Assembly (NCBI RefSeq): GCF_963678635.1
Contig: NC_087062.1
Location: 82,918,012-82,982,011 of the forward strand
Source of the DNA: Symsagittifera roscoffensis
Taxonomy: Eukaryota; Xenacoelomorpha; Acoela; Convolutidae
Direction: 5' to 3'
Length of the DNA: 64,000 bases
Shown here: positions 53,630-64,000 of the stretch, one piece after another
Layout: each line of letters opens with the position of its first letter
How positions within the stretch are numbered: position 1 is the first letter of the stretch
Position numbers and translations under genes: made by a program
The notes under the pieces: model-generated
The model's database searches: none
The model's input: only the letters and a program-made list of their open reading frames with translations
Told to the model about the DNA's origin: nothing

Positions 53630-56260
53630 CGCTTTTTCCTTCAAGACTGCATTGCTGAAGGTGGAGGCCTACCGGTGAGTCCGCTTTATCATGTCCCTCA
53701 TGTCTAGTGGTCAAATGTCGAACAGTTTATCCGACATAGGTAGAAGTGCATCCACTACATGGCAGTTTATAAATCACTGTTGATTTGAGGTCATAAGAAA
53801 AAGCAGACTTGAACGTTGGTTAAACTTCGCAACCTGCTTGAAAAATATTGGCTTTGGTTACCTCTATATTGCACCATCAGCATTGGGGGCTTCCTATCAT
53901 TAGATGACTGAGTTGAAAAACTCCTCTCACTATCGAGGGGCTTGCCCTTGCCCTCGTTGATTTAGCTCAGGACGTCTGCCGCCACCTTTGCGGACCAGTT
54001 TTCAAAGTACATATTTGTCAGCCATTGCGCTCTTTTAGTTTCCATAGCCTTATCAAATTGCTCCCACTTAGATGAACTCCCCAAAATTATGCAGTGCCTT
54101 GGATAACACTACGCTTAAACTGAGTTGAAGCGCAGCTTCTTTAGTTCAGTATAGTCGCAGTATCTGTTGGTTTTTGATATCAGTTGCAGCATACACCCCT
54201 ATCCAGAGATGTTCAAATCCAGGAACGGCAAGTTCCCCATTGAATTGGTTTCCTCTAGTGAACTGCAGATTTGGATGAAGAGAATTAGCAGCATCAAGAA
54301 CACAACTCGGCTCACCTTTTTCTGTTCTAAGAATGTCAGCTTCATACCTGAGGAACAATTGAACTTCTGGAGTATCCCTCTCATTGATTTTAGCGCGGCA
54401 GCAGCTTTCACAATACCAGACTATCTCGGTTATTGATGCGTATACATCATCAGATTTTTAATCGCTTTTTAGGTGATACCAGTATCTGCAACTCTCGCAT
54501 TCAATCCCTTCGATCTATATGTTTTTTTCCATCTGCAACATGGGCCTAAAACGTTTTTGTCATTCATTGGCTCTATCTTTGTTCCCGCAGGTGTTTCGTG
54601 TCTTAGAGCAACCTCGTACTCTTTCAGCCATAAGTTTTGCAAGAATTACAGCGAGGGAAGCGCCTATTGCTAGATTATCACCTTGCACATATCATGAACC
54701 ATTACATCTGAAATATACTTTGCTGACCGCCTTATTTAAAAGCCTTTTCATGCTTGCTCTTTGAATTTCAGGAGGAGAATCTTGGCTGTACAGCTTCTGA
54801 AAGATAAATTCAATTGCTTCTTTCCGGGGAACATTTGTGTATAATTTTATCTTATCAAGAGATATTATGTTTTCATCCGGATCTAGAGCAATGTTAACTT
54901 AGCTAAACCTTACAAACGGGCGGGTTGCTCCTTGTTGACCTCATCTCAGAATATAATATATCACTTATCTCGTCTCTTTTGTTTATGGCAATTAATTTTT
55001 TGTCAAGTTCCTCAATTTTCAGTATCACCTGATTAGAGCTGGCCTATTTTTCCAAAAACCGGCCATATTGCAACGAAGAGATATTTCCTCGTTTTTTCAA
55101 CGGCTTTGTCTCTTGGTGTTTGCCTTAATTTTTTCGATATGCCTTTGCCGAGGTTTCTACCTCACATAAAGTGTCACCAGATCCTTTTTGATTTTTCAAT
55201 TTCGATATCAGCTAAAAAGAGAGTTTCGTTAAATTTGGTTGAAATTGGATGCTTTGGACCCATTGACAGCATTTCATTAACCCATTCAGGCAGTTCAAGG
55301 TTATCAAGCAACTTAAATGACCGCTCATTTCTCCCCTAAGAAGTTTATCTTGTCTCTCGGGCAGTTTTTTTCTAACTTTTTTTCCATTTTTCTCTGATGG
55401 TGTCTTCAAGCTTGCATCTACTTCACGCCTCACAAAACGGAAAATGGATGCCCACCACTGTTGGTTTATTTATTTTTGCACCAGTGGCCGGGCTTTCACT
55501 ACCAACTCTTCATAGTTTTTTCTGTCCTCATTTTCCCTAGACATTTCAGTCCGTAGTAGTTTATGTTGAAAATTATGTACAGCTTGGTCCAAAAAGAACT
55601 CGTTTTTGGGATACCTAGACTTCAAAAAGTCCCTTACTAGATAGTTTTTAGACGGTTTCTCAGAAACATCAGTCTATATACAGATAATGGAGCTTTTTTG
55701 AAGAACCTTAATAGTCTAACATAATTTTCCAAGTTAGTTTTTCAAAAATTTGTCTGAGCCAAACAGCAGGCAAAGTCATTGTTTTGCAGGCCACGAGTAA
55801 TAAATCACACTCTCCTCGCACCTGTCTTTGAAGCGCAGAATCTTCCTCTGCCTTTAGACTCTGCTCACGTCTTGCTTTTGCCTTCCTCCTTGCTGCGATG
55901 GTCTCTGTTGTTTGCGGCTGATATTGCCAATCAGTTCTGCCAGTCGTTCTTTGTGTGCCAGTACAAATCGCAGAGACTTCAGCTTCAATTCAGCACTCTG
56001 GTGCAGCTTCCAATATTCCTTGAGCTGCTCTGGGTCGTTCTGTTTGGTCTTGAAGAGTAGCCGTTTTGAATAGCTGAATAAACAAGTCGGGCGTTCCTTC
56101 CCTTCTGCAATAGATGATCGCCAATATCTGCTGCTTTGTCGACGTCAAATAATTTGTCAGTTCCTTGACACAGGTCGGGCGCGTTGTTGGTTCTGTGGCT
56201 GTTAATGGTGTTGTTCACCACGTCGTGCAACACAACAACTTTTTTCTTCTTCAATGGGCC
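53630..56260 (-). pseudogene. Penelope-like element copy 3, longest copy
   Basis: Read from 56260 downward: N-terminal module (VVVLHDVVNNTINSHRTN), linker (LENYVRLLRFFKK) and a segment around 55,250-55,430. RT motif A follows (LYTNVPRKEA, about 54,840), then motif B (AIGASLAVILA, about 54,650). A PHD-like finger lies at 54,415-54,510 (GIECESCRYWYHL...IVWYCESCC), then RT motif C (FLRYEADILRT, about 54,340; the catalytic Asp-Asp is altered) and LHPNLQFT. Next come the thumb and a GIY-YIG remnant at about 53,700. The order shows that the finger sits between RT motifs B and C. Stops and frameshifts make the copy dead. Confidence 0.75.
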
Positions 56261-56596
56261 GTCTTACAGTAATCTACGAAGGTTCTTCCTTGGTTCAGCG
56301 AGTTGTTTTTGAGTGATTGGCCAGGAGTTGCTGTAACAAGGCTCTCGTTTTGCTTTTTCTCACTTCTGTTGAGGGTGTTGATGCTGTGGAACAGAGAGCT
56401 AGCTGCTACCATATGAAACATTTCGGTAACTCAAATAAAAATCGGCCATATTCTACGCATCGTTAGAAAAATCACTTTAAAAATTCCCTATACATTGATA
56501 GAAGCCATTAAAATTTCAGAGTTTTAGGCTCTTCGTTTTTTGGTTTTTCGCAAGTTCACAAATAAAATTGAAGAGATTTTGGTTAAAAAGTAAATT
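56261..56596. other. Short unassigned stretch
   Basis: Likely 5' sequence of Penelope copy 3 or flank. No ORF or repeat recognised with confidence. Confidence 0.35.
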
Positions 56597-57285
56597 TTAA
56601 ATGTTTTCGCAATTATGTGCATGGTCAGATTTTCGAAAAATTTTACCTAAATAACGATAAATATCAATTTACACATGTATACAATAAATCACAAAAAAAA
56701 TTTTGGTTATAAACAATCATGTGAAAAAATTAGCCAATCACAGTTGACCTCTAAAATCGCTATTCAGATAACAATACTTTCAACCTCCAAAATTAATAAA
56801 AAAGATTTCAAAATAATTTGTCTGGAAGTTTCTGAGTCATAATTTTGATTTAGACATGTACGTTCTTAAATAAGAAACCAAGAATAATTTGGAACTTAAT
56901 TTTTGTGTCAACTCCCCGCTCTTATGTCGAACAACCAAACAAAACTGTTAACACTAGAGGCAATACATATCAGGAGAAATCGGGCTTGTACACGCGCGAT
57001 CAGTTGAGGAGCAGGGAGTTAACACTGAAATTTAAGTCTACAAATATTTTGGTTTTTTATTTAAAAACGTGCACGTCTTAGTCGAAGTTATGACTCAGAA
57101 ACTTCCAGACAAATTAATTTTGAATCTTTTATTTAATTTTAGAGGTTAAAAGTATTTTAAGCTAAATAGTAGTTTTAGAGGTCAACTGTGATTGGCTCAT
57201 TTTCAACATGATGGTTTAGAACCAGTTTTTTCCTGGCAGTGCACATAATCCTGACGATGCACATAGTTGCGAAAACGTGAGAAAT
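56597..57285. repeat. Foldback repeat 4, complete ~690-bp palindrome
   Basis: The outer ends ATGTTTTCGCAATTATGTGC (56597) and GCACATAGTTGCGAAAACGT (about 57280) are inverted. Matching continues inward through a GCCAATCACAGTTGACCTC segment and TTGTCTGGAAGTTTC to a loop of ~85 bp near 56,935-57,010. The arms are about 300 bp each. No coding capacity. Confidence 0.85.
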
Positions 57286-57654
57286 TTACCTTTTATTAAC
57301 AATTACTTCATTTTGACTATTGTGTGATTTTTATCGACTTTCCAGCAATTGTTACTTCAGTTATGATTCTTGATTCTCGTATTTCAGTTGCCGAGAGAAA
57401 CTTCCCGTTCAAGGTGGCTTCCGGTTCTGTCTCATTTTCCTCGAAAAACTCGTAACCGAGTTTTATGTAGTAAATTCCATGATAGTTTCTGACCTTCTGG
57501 TTTTTCTTCAAATTTTTTCCAATTATTGGGTTAGTTCAGCGTGCAAATTTTTGTTAACAAATTTGTTCTTTATAGCTTGAAACATGATTCAAAGATTTGT
57601 CGGAAAATTGTCGAATAAATGTGCTTTTTTTAATTTGTCGTTAAAATGTAATCA
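57286..57654. other. Non-coding stretch, nothing recognised
   Basis: The only open frame is a 64-aa - strand ORF at 57317-57511 (KVRNYHGIYYIKLGYEFFEEN), with no recognisable domain. Confidence 0.4.
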
Positions 57655-57825
57655 GAAGATCTGAACCAAGGAGTGCTAAATATAGAGATTTAAGTAATGA
57701 TGGAAGTTTTTCAACCCTAAGTAAGCTCTGTAAGAACTTGACCATATGTACCGAGGACTTCAGGTCAGGTAGTTTTCTTGAGCAGAGAATCACCCTCGCA
57801 ATACTAGTTGCGAATGGGTGCCGGA
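57655..57825 (+). pseudogene. C-terminal fragment of a restriction-like-endonuclease LINE
   Basis: The + strand reads SEPRSAKYRDLSNDG, then SKLCKNLTICTEDFRSGSF and LEQRITLAILVANG. This matches the extreme C-terminus of the LINE at 61,040-61,150 (SKLCKNLSICTEESRAGSF). It is a second, heavily 5'-truncated copy of that family, about 500 bp upstream of the main copy. Confidence 0.65.
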
Positions 57826-58309
57826 CATCAAGCCGACGGGACTTCAAGCCGAATCGTAAAATTAGGGACTTCAAGCCGAATATTTCCTTTGAAAGTCGTG
57901 AAATATGATTAATTTGAAAATGTTTTTGAATAATTACTCAACTTTTACTTTTAGCCTAATTGTTGTGATAAACTTATTAAATAGATTTGTTATGTTTGAT
58001 GTTTGTTCCTGTATGTGGAGCGCCCTCTGAGGGATTTTAGAGACAGGTCTGTCAAGTGGCTTTCTGTGCGGAGGTGGGGAACTGGAACTGGCTTGAGGAG
58101 TCTGGTGGTGCGCCGCTGGACCTACTGAGCTCGGGTGAGATTGTTCCTTGTTTTTGATTTTTATATTTCGATTTTAAAATTTAAATTAATTTAGTTGTCT
58201 TTTTTTATTTGCTGATTTGTAAAATTCCCACTAACCGCTTATCATGGGTTAGTTCAGTCCCCTAAAGTCCAGTCAAAATCCTTTTTTTTTACCTTTATGC
58301 TGCGCCAAG

Positions 58310-58819
58310 ATGAGGAAAAACAACAAAGAGTGTACAAGCAAAGATTGCTTAAAACCTTCAGGACTCATAAATTGGATTAGATGTGATTGTTGTTCTAGTT
58401 GGTATCATATCAGTTGTGTAAATATTTCTCTTAGCGACTGTAAGAAAACCCAATGGTTTCAGTGTCCTTTATGCGTTGATGTAAAATCTGTTAATAAAGC
58501 AACAATAGGTAATGATTTAGTGCTAGACAATTATGTTAATACAGCCATCTCAAATGTCCGAGTACTCAAGAGAGTACCAAAAGACTCGCGTGTTCCCTTG
58601 GCGGAAACTCTGTCGGACAAAATGAATGACATCGTCTACAATGTAGAAGATGTTACAAAATGGCTAATTTTTCTAACGTCGTTCTTGTTTTTTTTGGAGC
58701 AACCGAAAAGAAGTGGACGCAAACAGACCACAAGCATGAGCTCTTTGATAAAAAAAAAATTCGAGCAAATGATGTGTCACTTCCAAAACCCCATCCCCAA
58801 GTTTCAAGCCCGCCTCTGA
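58310..58819 (+). pseudogene. LINE N-terminal PHD-finger ORF
   Basis: 169 aa. A PHD-type zinc finger fills residues 7-57: C..KDC, IRCDCCSSWYHISCVNIS, WFQCPLC (Cys4-His-Cys3 spacing). PHD fingers read histone tails and may steer target choice. Near 58,650 the protein-like sequence moves to the next frame (58660-59244), so the remainder of this ORF is a frameshift product. Confidence 0.75.
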
Positions 58820-60438
58820 GTGACCTCGAGCAGAGAATAAAGCTAATAAGTAGTAAGCTCGATGAAGGAAATGTAAAGGGAGGAATAAGGCTTGCTGCGT
58901 CGGATGACAAAATAGCTCCTTTTTCAACTGATAACTATCAAAAATTGTTGTCTAAGCACCCGCAGCGAGCCAAATTTGCAGCTCCAAATCCAGAAAAGTT
59001 GGATAGTTTTTTCGTAACCGATTTCGACCTATACAAAGCGATAATGTCCTTTCCAAACGGATCAGCAGCAGGTCCTGATAAAATAGTTCCTCAAATTTTT
59101 AAAGATCTTGTTAGTAAGTCGAATGGCAGTGCAGGACTTAATTTTCTGAAATCGCTTAATAAGCTGATAAACCTCATTGGAGATGGCAAAATACCCGAAC
59201 CACTAAGACCTTCTTTTTTGGCGCAAAGCTTATCGCCCTCATAAAGATAGACGGAGGGTTGAGACCGATTGCCATAGGCAACACGCTGAGACATATCGCG
59301 TCTAAATGCGCTGGAAGCAAGGCCCTCTCCGAGCGACAAAATTTTTTCGGAAATGTACAGGTAGGATGCGGTACCAAACGAGGAGCAGAAATAGCTGCGC
59401 ACTCGTTTCGAAACCTAATTGAACGCGACGACAATCCAAAATGCACTGTTCTTTTAAAACTAGATTTTAAGAATGCCTTTAACTCTTTAAACAGAGAAAC
59501 AATGCTGAATCATGTTTATTCAAATCGCCCCGAATTGTATAATTACACCCATTGCGCGTATGGTAAACCTAGTTACCTTTTTTACGGAAGCTCTGTCATA
59601 ATGTCAGAAGACGGAACTCAGCAAGGTGATCCTGAAGCCCCACCCCTTTTTGCGGAAACATTTCATACACTAATCAAACAGTTGGAGTCGAAAATTAACA
59701 TCTGGTATTAAATGATGGGAATTTAGCCGACGACTATAAGGTAGTACTCCGAGACCTCAAAAACATTCTGAAATCGGAACAAAATTACGGCCTGAGCTTA
59801 AACACTGAGAAGTGTGAACTTTGTTTTTTGGGACCGACTACTAGTACACAGTATAATTCAATTTTAACACAATTTCGAAAAATATGCCCCAAAATAAAAA
59901 TAAAAACAAAAGAAGAACTCCTCATTTTAGGATCTCCAATCGGCGAACTTTGCCGAAAAGAATTGCTCGACGAAAAAATTAAGGAGCTTGAAAAAATCTC
60001 GTATGTCATTGACAAACTAGACGCCCATTATGGTTTTTACCTCCTGAAAAATTGCTTTAGCATGCCAAAACTCCTATATTTTTTGCGTACGAGCCCTTGT
60101 TTTTTGCAAAATGATTTTTTGGAACGGTACGATAAATTACTAAGAAATTCGTTATGCAAGGTCACTAACGTGAAAATGGATGATAACCAGTTTTTACCAG
60201 CAGTTCTCCCGGCAGCCAAAGGTGGCTTGGGCGTTTCTTCCGCTCGTCTACTCGCTTTACCCGCTTTCTTAGCCTCAGCAGTAGGAGCGAAAGATGCCTT
60301 GAGCGAAATCTTTGGCTTGGAGCATGTGGATGGAACCTATGATGATGCGCTTAAACGGTGGTTTGACCTTGGAAAAACTGAAATGGCTCCGGAAAATGAA
60401 ATCCAAAAAAAATTGGACGGAGCCAATTTTTGATAGCG
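58660..60438 (+). pseudogene. LINE reverse transcriptase, frameshifted
   Basis: 58660-59244 gives the RT entry (FPNGSAAGPDKIVPQIFKDL). 59259-59711 gives RPIAIGNTLRHIASK, motif A (LLKLDFKNAFNSLNRE) and motif B (DGTQQGDPEAPPLF). A one-base frame change at about 59,709 precedes motif C (LADDYK, about 59,728). 59828-60433 gives the thumb (YNSILTQFRKICPKIK, LLILGSPIGE, LPAAKGGLGVSSARLLA). Motifs A-C are all present, so only frameshifts disable the polymerase. Confidence 0.8.
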
Positions 60439-61060
60439 AAATTGCAGATTTGATTTTACGACTCGAACCAACGGACGTAAAAAGGTTCAACGCGTTCCAC
60501 GATAGATTTGGCTCCCAATGGTTGAACGTCATCCCGGCAAAAATTTAAGGTTAAAACTGTCGAACCAACAACTCAGAATTGCGATAGGACTTCGATTAGG
60601 ATCAAAAATATGCGAACGGCATAAATGCGTGTGCGGAAAATACGTTACCGAGGATGGTTGGCATGGTCTTTCTTGCCTCAAAAGTGCAGGGAGATTCTCT
60701 AGGCATTCAAACCTGAATGCCCTTATAAAGCAGAGTCTATCATCTACTCACATTCCGTCTGTTTAAGAACCACGACACCTCTACAGGGCCGATCAGAAGC
60801 GACCAGACGGTTTGACGCTCGTTCCATGGGATGATGGTAAGCAGCTCTTGTGGGATGTAACGGTAGTAGACTCCTTAGCTCCTTGTAGGATTAATGCCGG
60901 GTCTGTTTGTAACCCTGGTACGGCTGCCGCTGAAGCGGAAGAGCGAAAAATTGACAAGTATAAAGATCTTGTAAATGATGGATATCTTTTTCAACCGCTA
61001 GCTTTTGAAATTCAGGGCGCGGCCGGCCCCAGGACAGAAGTTTTTTGAGCAAGCTTTGTA
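60439..61060 (+). pseudogene. LINE C-terminal zinc knuckle and restriction-like endonuclease
   Basis: A knuckle CVCGKYVTEDGWHGLSC (C-x-C...H-x3-C) at about 60,630 is followed by the endonuclease core. This has KRPDGLTLVPWDDG (Arg-Pro-Asp motif) and LLWDVTVVDSLAP (second catalytic Asp), then a Lys-Tyr-Lys-containing helix (KIDKYKDLVNDGYLF) and PLAFEIQGAAGP. This is the PD-(D/E)XK-like nuclease of RLE LINEs. It is broken by TAA near 60,766, and the last part shifts frame at about 61,045. Confidence 0.75.
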
Positions 61061-61254
61061 AGAACCTAAGCATATGCACTGAGGAATCCAGAGCAGGTAG
61101 CTTTTTAAAACAGAGAATCTCCCTGGCAATACAGATTGCGAACGCCGCTTGCGTACTCGGAACAATATATGACAAAATAACTTTCGACGAAATTTTTTTA
61201 CTTGTAACGCTTGTTTATTATATCATCTCGTGTCGAGTTGCGTGTTCTTATTGA

Positions 61255-61630
61255 AGAATGTAACATTCGCCCGGAAGATACATATCGACGGATAACAAAA
61301 CTAAGTCTTAAGACGACTGGCTAGCGTCTAAACAGAGCTTTGCATGTTTTTCACCGTCTCTACCAAGCCAGTACTTTTCGGTGGTCTTTCTTACATCAGG
61401 CTGACAAAAACGTTACTGTTCTCCGGCTTCGACCAGAACGCTCAAATTAACTGAATTACATGCAAAATTAGTGAGCTCATGGCTGGGTCTCTGTATCCCC
61501 AGACCACGAGGTCACTCCTAAAAACAGGGCTACTACTTATTATATTACTATTGTTTTTGTTCAGTAGATAAAAATCATCATCTCCATCGAAGATGGATCA
61601 ACCCTTTCCCCCAACTCCTAGCACCTCATC
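61255..61630 (+). other. 3' untranslated region of the RLE LINE
   Basis: No ORF. It contains TTTTTCACCGTC, AGCCAGTACTTTTCGGT, TATCCCCAGACCACG and CTAAAAACAGGGCTACTA, each with a counterpart in the SINE-like units at 48.3-48.5 and 50.3-50.5 kb. It ends with a hairpin at 61583-61597. Confidence 0.6.
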
Positions 61631-62998
61631 CTTGTCAAAACTAATCAAAATATCAGTTAAATTCAAGTCAGGACATGACAGGATGCTAAAAGTTTATGTG
61701 AGTTAATAAAAGTTTCCGTCCCGAGACCCTTCCGGATTCTTGAATCCGCCGAATCAAGCTCCTTACTCTTGATTTCTTGCTAATCCGGAAGGCTGGTTCT
61801 CACCCTTCACCGTTCTTGGCAAGGGCCTTGCAACTATTGTAGCAGCACAATAGTTGCAACTCGGAACGCTCTCTGCTATTCTGTATTTTGTTGTCGTTCT
61901 CTAATCTCGATTTTCGTACTGTTCGCAATCGCAGATAAAAGTTGTTCTGTTTTTTACTCGCTTTTTTGTTAAAATGGCCGTTTCAGCATTTCTCAGAAAT
62001 GTGACGTCATCATTCGAATTTTTGAAAATTTAAAATACTAGAATATTCTAGCCCTCACCGTTTGGCTAAACGTTCCAATAACGTCGCTAATCCTTCGAAA
62101 TCATCAACTCGGAAGGCTTACTGCTCAAAATTCGAATCCTGCATAAATTGCATTTTGGCCATTCTGGTCGAATGTCACATACTCCCCGGACAGTCCGGTC
62201 AATGTCCTCATTGAATCGCGCAATGTTCTAAATGGTCACAGTGTCATCGAACAGAATTTACAAAATGCACGAAATTACTTTTATCTACGTCACATCGACT
62301 CACTGCAGAATATAAATGGCATCATACTACATCACTATAGCCTTCAAATTCTTTCATTAATCTGCACATTGAGGATATGACTTAAGATAAAACATATTTT
62401 CTGACTTCCAGTGTCAATGTCCCGATTGAAACTTTTTCTCCTAGATTTAAAAGGTGTTGGCTTGCAGGACAGTCCTGCCAACCAACAAGCTAAAATTATC
62501 CTACTATGCTCCTTCCCTTCGGAAATCTTGCTTGTTTATTGTCCTGAATATTAAAACCAAGAGACCTTGTGGTTAGAAAGAACAATGCAACAACCTCCCT
62601 TCTCAAGAAGTTACTCAAGTTTTTCATGTCACCACAAAGTGATCAGTCTTCCTAAGTGATTAAAAACAATCATGCAGGCTGGAATATTTAAATATACTCT
62701 TCCCTCAAGCCTTTCTAAATAAATAATAAGTGAGTGTCTCTAAAGCCACTTCAACTAAAACCAAAATGCAAATTTATAAATGCAACAATTTCCAAACTCA
62801 ACTAAATGTTTCAGTTTTCAAATACAACTTGGTTGCTTGGTTTCTCACTTGAGTTTTTCACACACATAAAACAATTCTGAGTTTTAACGTTTCTTCATCA
62901 TCCCTTTGTTCTCTTCTTTTCTCGTCGTTTAGAAGTTCTAAAACTTCTAAATTCTTCTAATTTTCTTTCTTGCTGCCTCTTGTTTTCTTGACCATTCG
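61631..62998. other. Non-coding stretch with strong hairpins
   Basis: No supportable ORF. 61728-61738 pairs with 61782-61792 (CCTTCCGGATT / AATCCGGAAGG), with an inner AATCAAG / CTTGATT pair. 61828-61840 pairs perfectly with 61847-61859 (TTGCAACTATTGT / ACAATAGTTGCAA) around AGCAGC. Confidence 0.55.
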
Positions 62999-63997
62999 TC
63001 AATGCTCCATTTCCTCCTCCTGTGACGCTGACTCCGCACTCTCGGTTTCCGTGTCTTGTAGCACGTCATTGACTATCCTGACGCTGTTGGAAGCCGTCCT
63101 CCAACACTTCTGCTCTTCCACCCTCTGTTTACAGCAAGGTAGGGGATCCACGTTTGATTCTCTGTTTCTACAGAAGCTGTTGTGGAGACACAACGTCACG
63201 TTTCTCTCCAAATCTTCTTTCAGCATCTCTGCCTTCTCATTTCCACTACGCTCGCTCGTCCTGGAAATTCTTTTCACAGCGGTGGTCACTGCATTCCGAT
63301 GGGTCACGAAAGCTCGCTTGAAAGCTCCTGCCCCAATGTCCAGCTGATATTCACTGTAGACTCTGCCATGTTTCGACATATGCTTTTTCGCATACTCGTA
63401 CAACCATGCAGTCATGTTAGCTCTGAACCATGGCATCAATCGTTTTCTTGCCCATATCTTCTTCACTTCCATCGGAATGTTTAGAACTTTGCACATTGTC
63501 TCAAAAAGATCTAAATCTTTTAGACAATCTAATTTCTGCAATTGTTCTCTCGTCGGTGCCTCCTGTCTATTATTTTCTCTCACATGAGCTTCATGCCATC
63601 GTATCGCCATCATAACTCCCACTATCACTATTGTTATGGGCTGTGATGAATCTGGTAAACCCATGGAGAGCAGCCCTCCAGAGTCCCAGATCAACACCAA
63701 ATTACTACGCTTGGGATACCACCAGGTCTGCAGCAAGCAGTGGCAAGGAAACTCGTCATGTGTTAACATGATGCTCCTCCAATTGCGTTTTCCTGAAGCT
63801 TCCAGCAATGGTTCCACTTCCATCATCACTCGGTGTATTTCATCATTCTCATCTACTGCATTGTAATCTGTGACAGTTGATCCTCTCTGTTTCTGTTTTT
63901 CAAAGTCACTGAAGTTCCCGCTCACATATCCCATGAACTTCTTTCCCAGTATTGACTCCAACTCCTCTTTGGTTCTCTCTGGGACTGCTGAGAACAT
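62999..63997 (-). CDS. Intact Gag-like or unknown retroelement protein
   Basis: 332 aa; the Met at 63997 is only 3 bp from the window edge, so the true start may lie outside. No recognised domain. Features are an early DFEKQKQ segment, EVEPLLEASGKRNW, a Trp/Pro-rich CHCLLQTWWYPKRSNLVL, a hydrophobic PITIVIVGVMMAI (about residues 117-130), KVLNIPMEVKKIWARKRLMPWF and a Ser/Glu-rich acidic C-terminus (TESAESASQEEEMEH). Ordered similarity to the decayed pieces at 34.3-35.3 kb shows a multi-copy mobile family. I infer a structural or accessory protein of a Ty3-like lineage; the function is unknown. Confidence 0.6.
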   Translation of the reverse strand: MFSAVPERTKEELESILGKKFMGYVSGNFSDFEKQKQRGSTVTDYNAVDENDEIHRVMMEVEPLLEASGKRNWRSIMLTHDEFPCHCLLQTWWYPKRSNLVLIWDSGGLLSMGLPDSSQPITIVIVGVMMAIRWHEAHVRENNRQEAPTREQLQKLDCLKDLDLFETMCKVLNIPMEVKKIWARKRLMPWFRANMTAWLYEYAKKHMSKHGRVYSEYQLDIGAGAFKRAFVTHRNAVTTAVKRISRTSERSGNEKAEMLKEDLERNVTLCLHNSFCRNRESNVDPLPCCKQRVEEQKCWRTASNSVRIVNDVLQDTETESAESASQEEEMEH

Positions 63998-64000
63998 CTT

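Larger units (their letters stand above)
58000..61630 (+). mobile_element. LINE with N-terminal PHD finger and C-terminal restriction-like endonuclease
   Basis: A single-ORF-type layout: PHD finger, RT, CCHC knuckle, restriction-like endonuclease, a 3' untranslated region (61,060-61,630) ending in a TCCATC-GAA-GATGGA hairpin. This architecture belongs to the early-branching RLE-type LINEs (R2/R4/CRE-like group). The 5' boundary near 58.0 kb is uncertain. The frame changes at least six times, so it is inactive. Confidence 0.8.

Noticed and set aside
57245-57285. Hammerhead-ribozyme-like core (CTGACGA ... GAAA) at the ends of the foldback repeats near Penelope copies
   Set aside because: Penelope elements can carry hammerheads, but here stem II does not pair directly after the CTGANGA box, no stem III followed by a cleavage site is seen, and other copies read CTGACCA.

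Overview
The window is a piece of an animal genome, most likely an invertebrate, and it is almost entirely transposable elements. The evidence is long AT-rich non-coding stretches, microsatellites, spliceosomal-type splice signals and a typical metazoan repeat mix: Ty3/Gypsy, CR1/Jockey-like LINEs, a restriction-like-endonuclease LINE, Penelope-like elements, hAT and foldback repeats. I see no host single-copy gene, tRNA, rRNA or CRISPR array. I cannot name the species.

1-18.2 kb: one very large, well preserved Ty3/Gypsy-type retroelement on the + strand, with its 5' end outside the window. After a leader with two identical hairpins it carries a small basic ORF, a 1286-aa Gag that runs into the protease, a Pol in the same frame behind a single TAA, two tiny hydrophobic ORFs, a 378-codon ORF with no start codon, an 872-aa Env-like glycoprotein and a 597-aa ORF of unknown function. 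Four consecutive ORF pairs overlap by 4-26 nt. A consensus intron lies just after the last stop. This is the most unusual object in the window.

18.2-28.7 kb: gene-poor repeat land. It holds a 545-bp inverted and tandem repeat (19.0-21.7 kb), an array built on a 10-bp AT-rich palindromic unit (20.9-23.5 kb), a G-quadruplex-prone minisatellite, and a 295-bp duplication made of ~29-bp subrepeats (24.8-25.4 kb).

28.7-35.3 kb: a decayed second Ty3/Gypsy lineage on the + strand. The integrase C-terminus is followed by about 6 kb of broken coding sequence, part of it duplicated. Its last part is homologous to the intact 332-aa ORF on the - strand at 63.0-64.0 kb.

35.2-44.5 kb: - strand non-LTR elements. 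A truncated Penelope-like element is followed by LINE fragments. A nearly complete LINE (SGNH ORF, zinc-finger ORF, endonuclease/RT) with a (CAA)n tail is inserted into an older LINE of another family, whose halves lie on both sides.

44.5-57.3 kb: a hAT remnant and a 235-bp tandem duplication come first. A mosaic of duplicated blocks follows: two SINE-like units, a Gag remnant, three more Penelope-like copies (RT, a PHD-like finger between RT motifs B and C, and a GIY-YIG remnant) and foldback repeats at each Penelope 3' boundary.

57.6-61.6 kb: a + strand LINE with an N-terminal PHD finger, RT and C-terminal restriction-like endonuclease, broken by frameshifts. Its 3' end resembles that of the SINE-like units. 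The rest to 63.0 kb is non-coding with strong hairpins.
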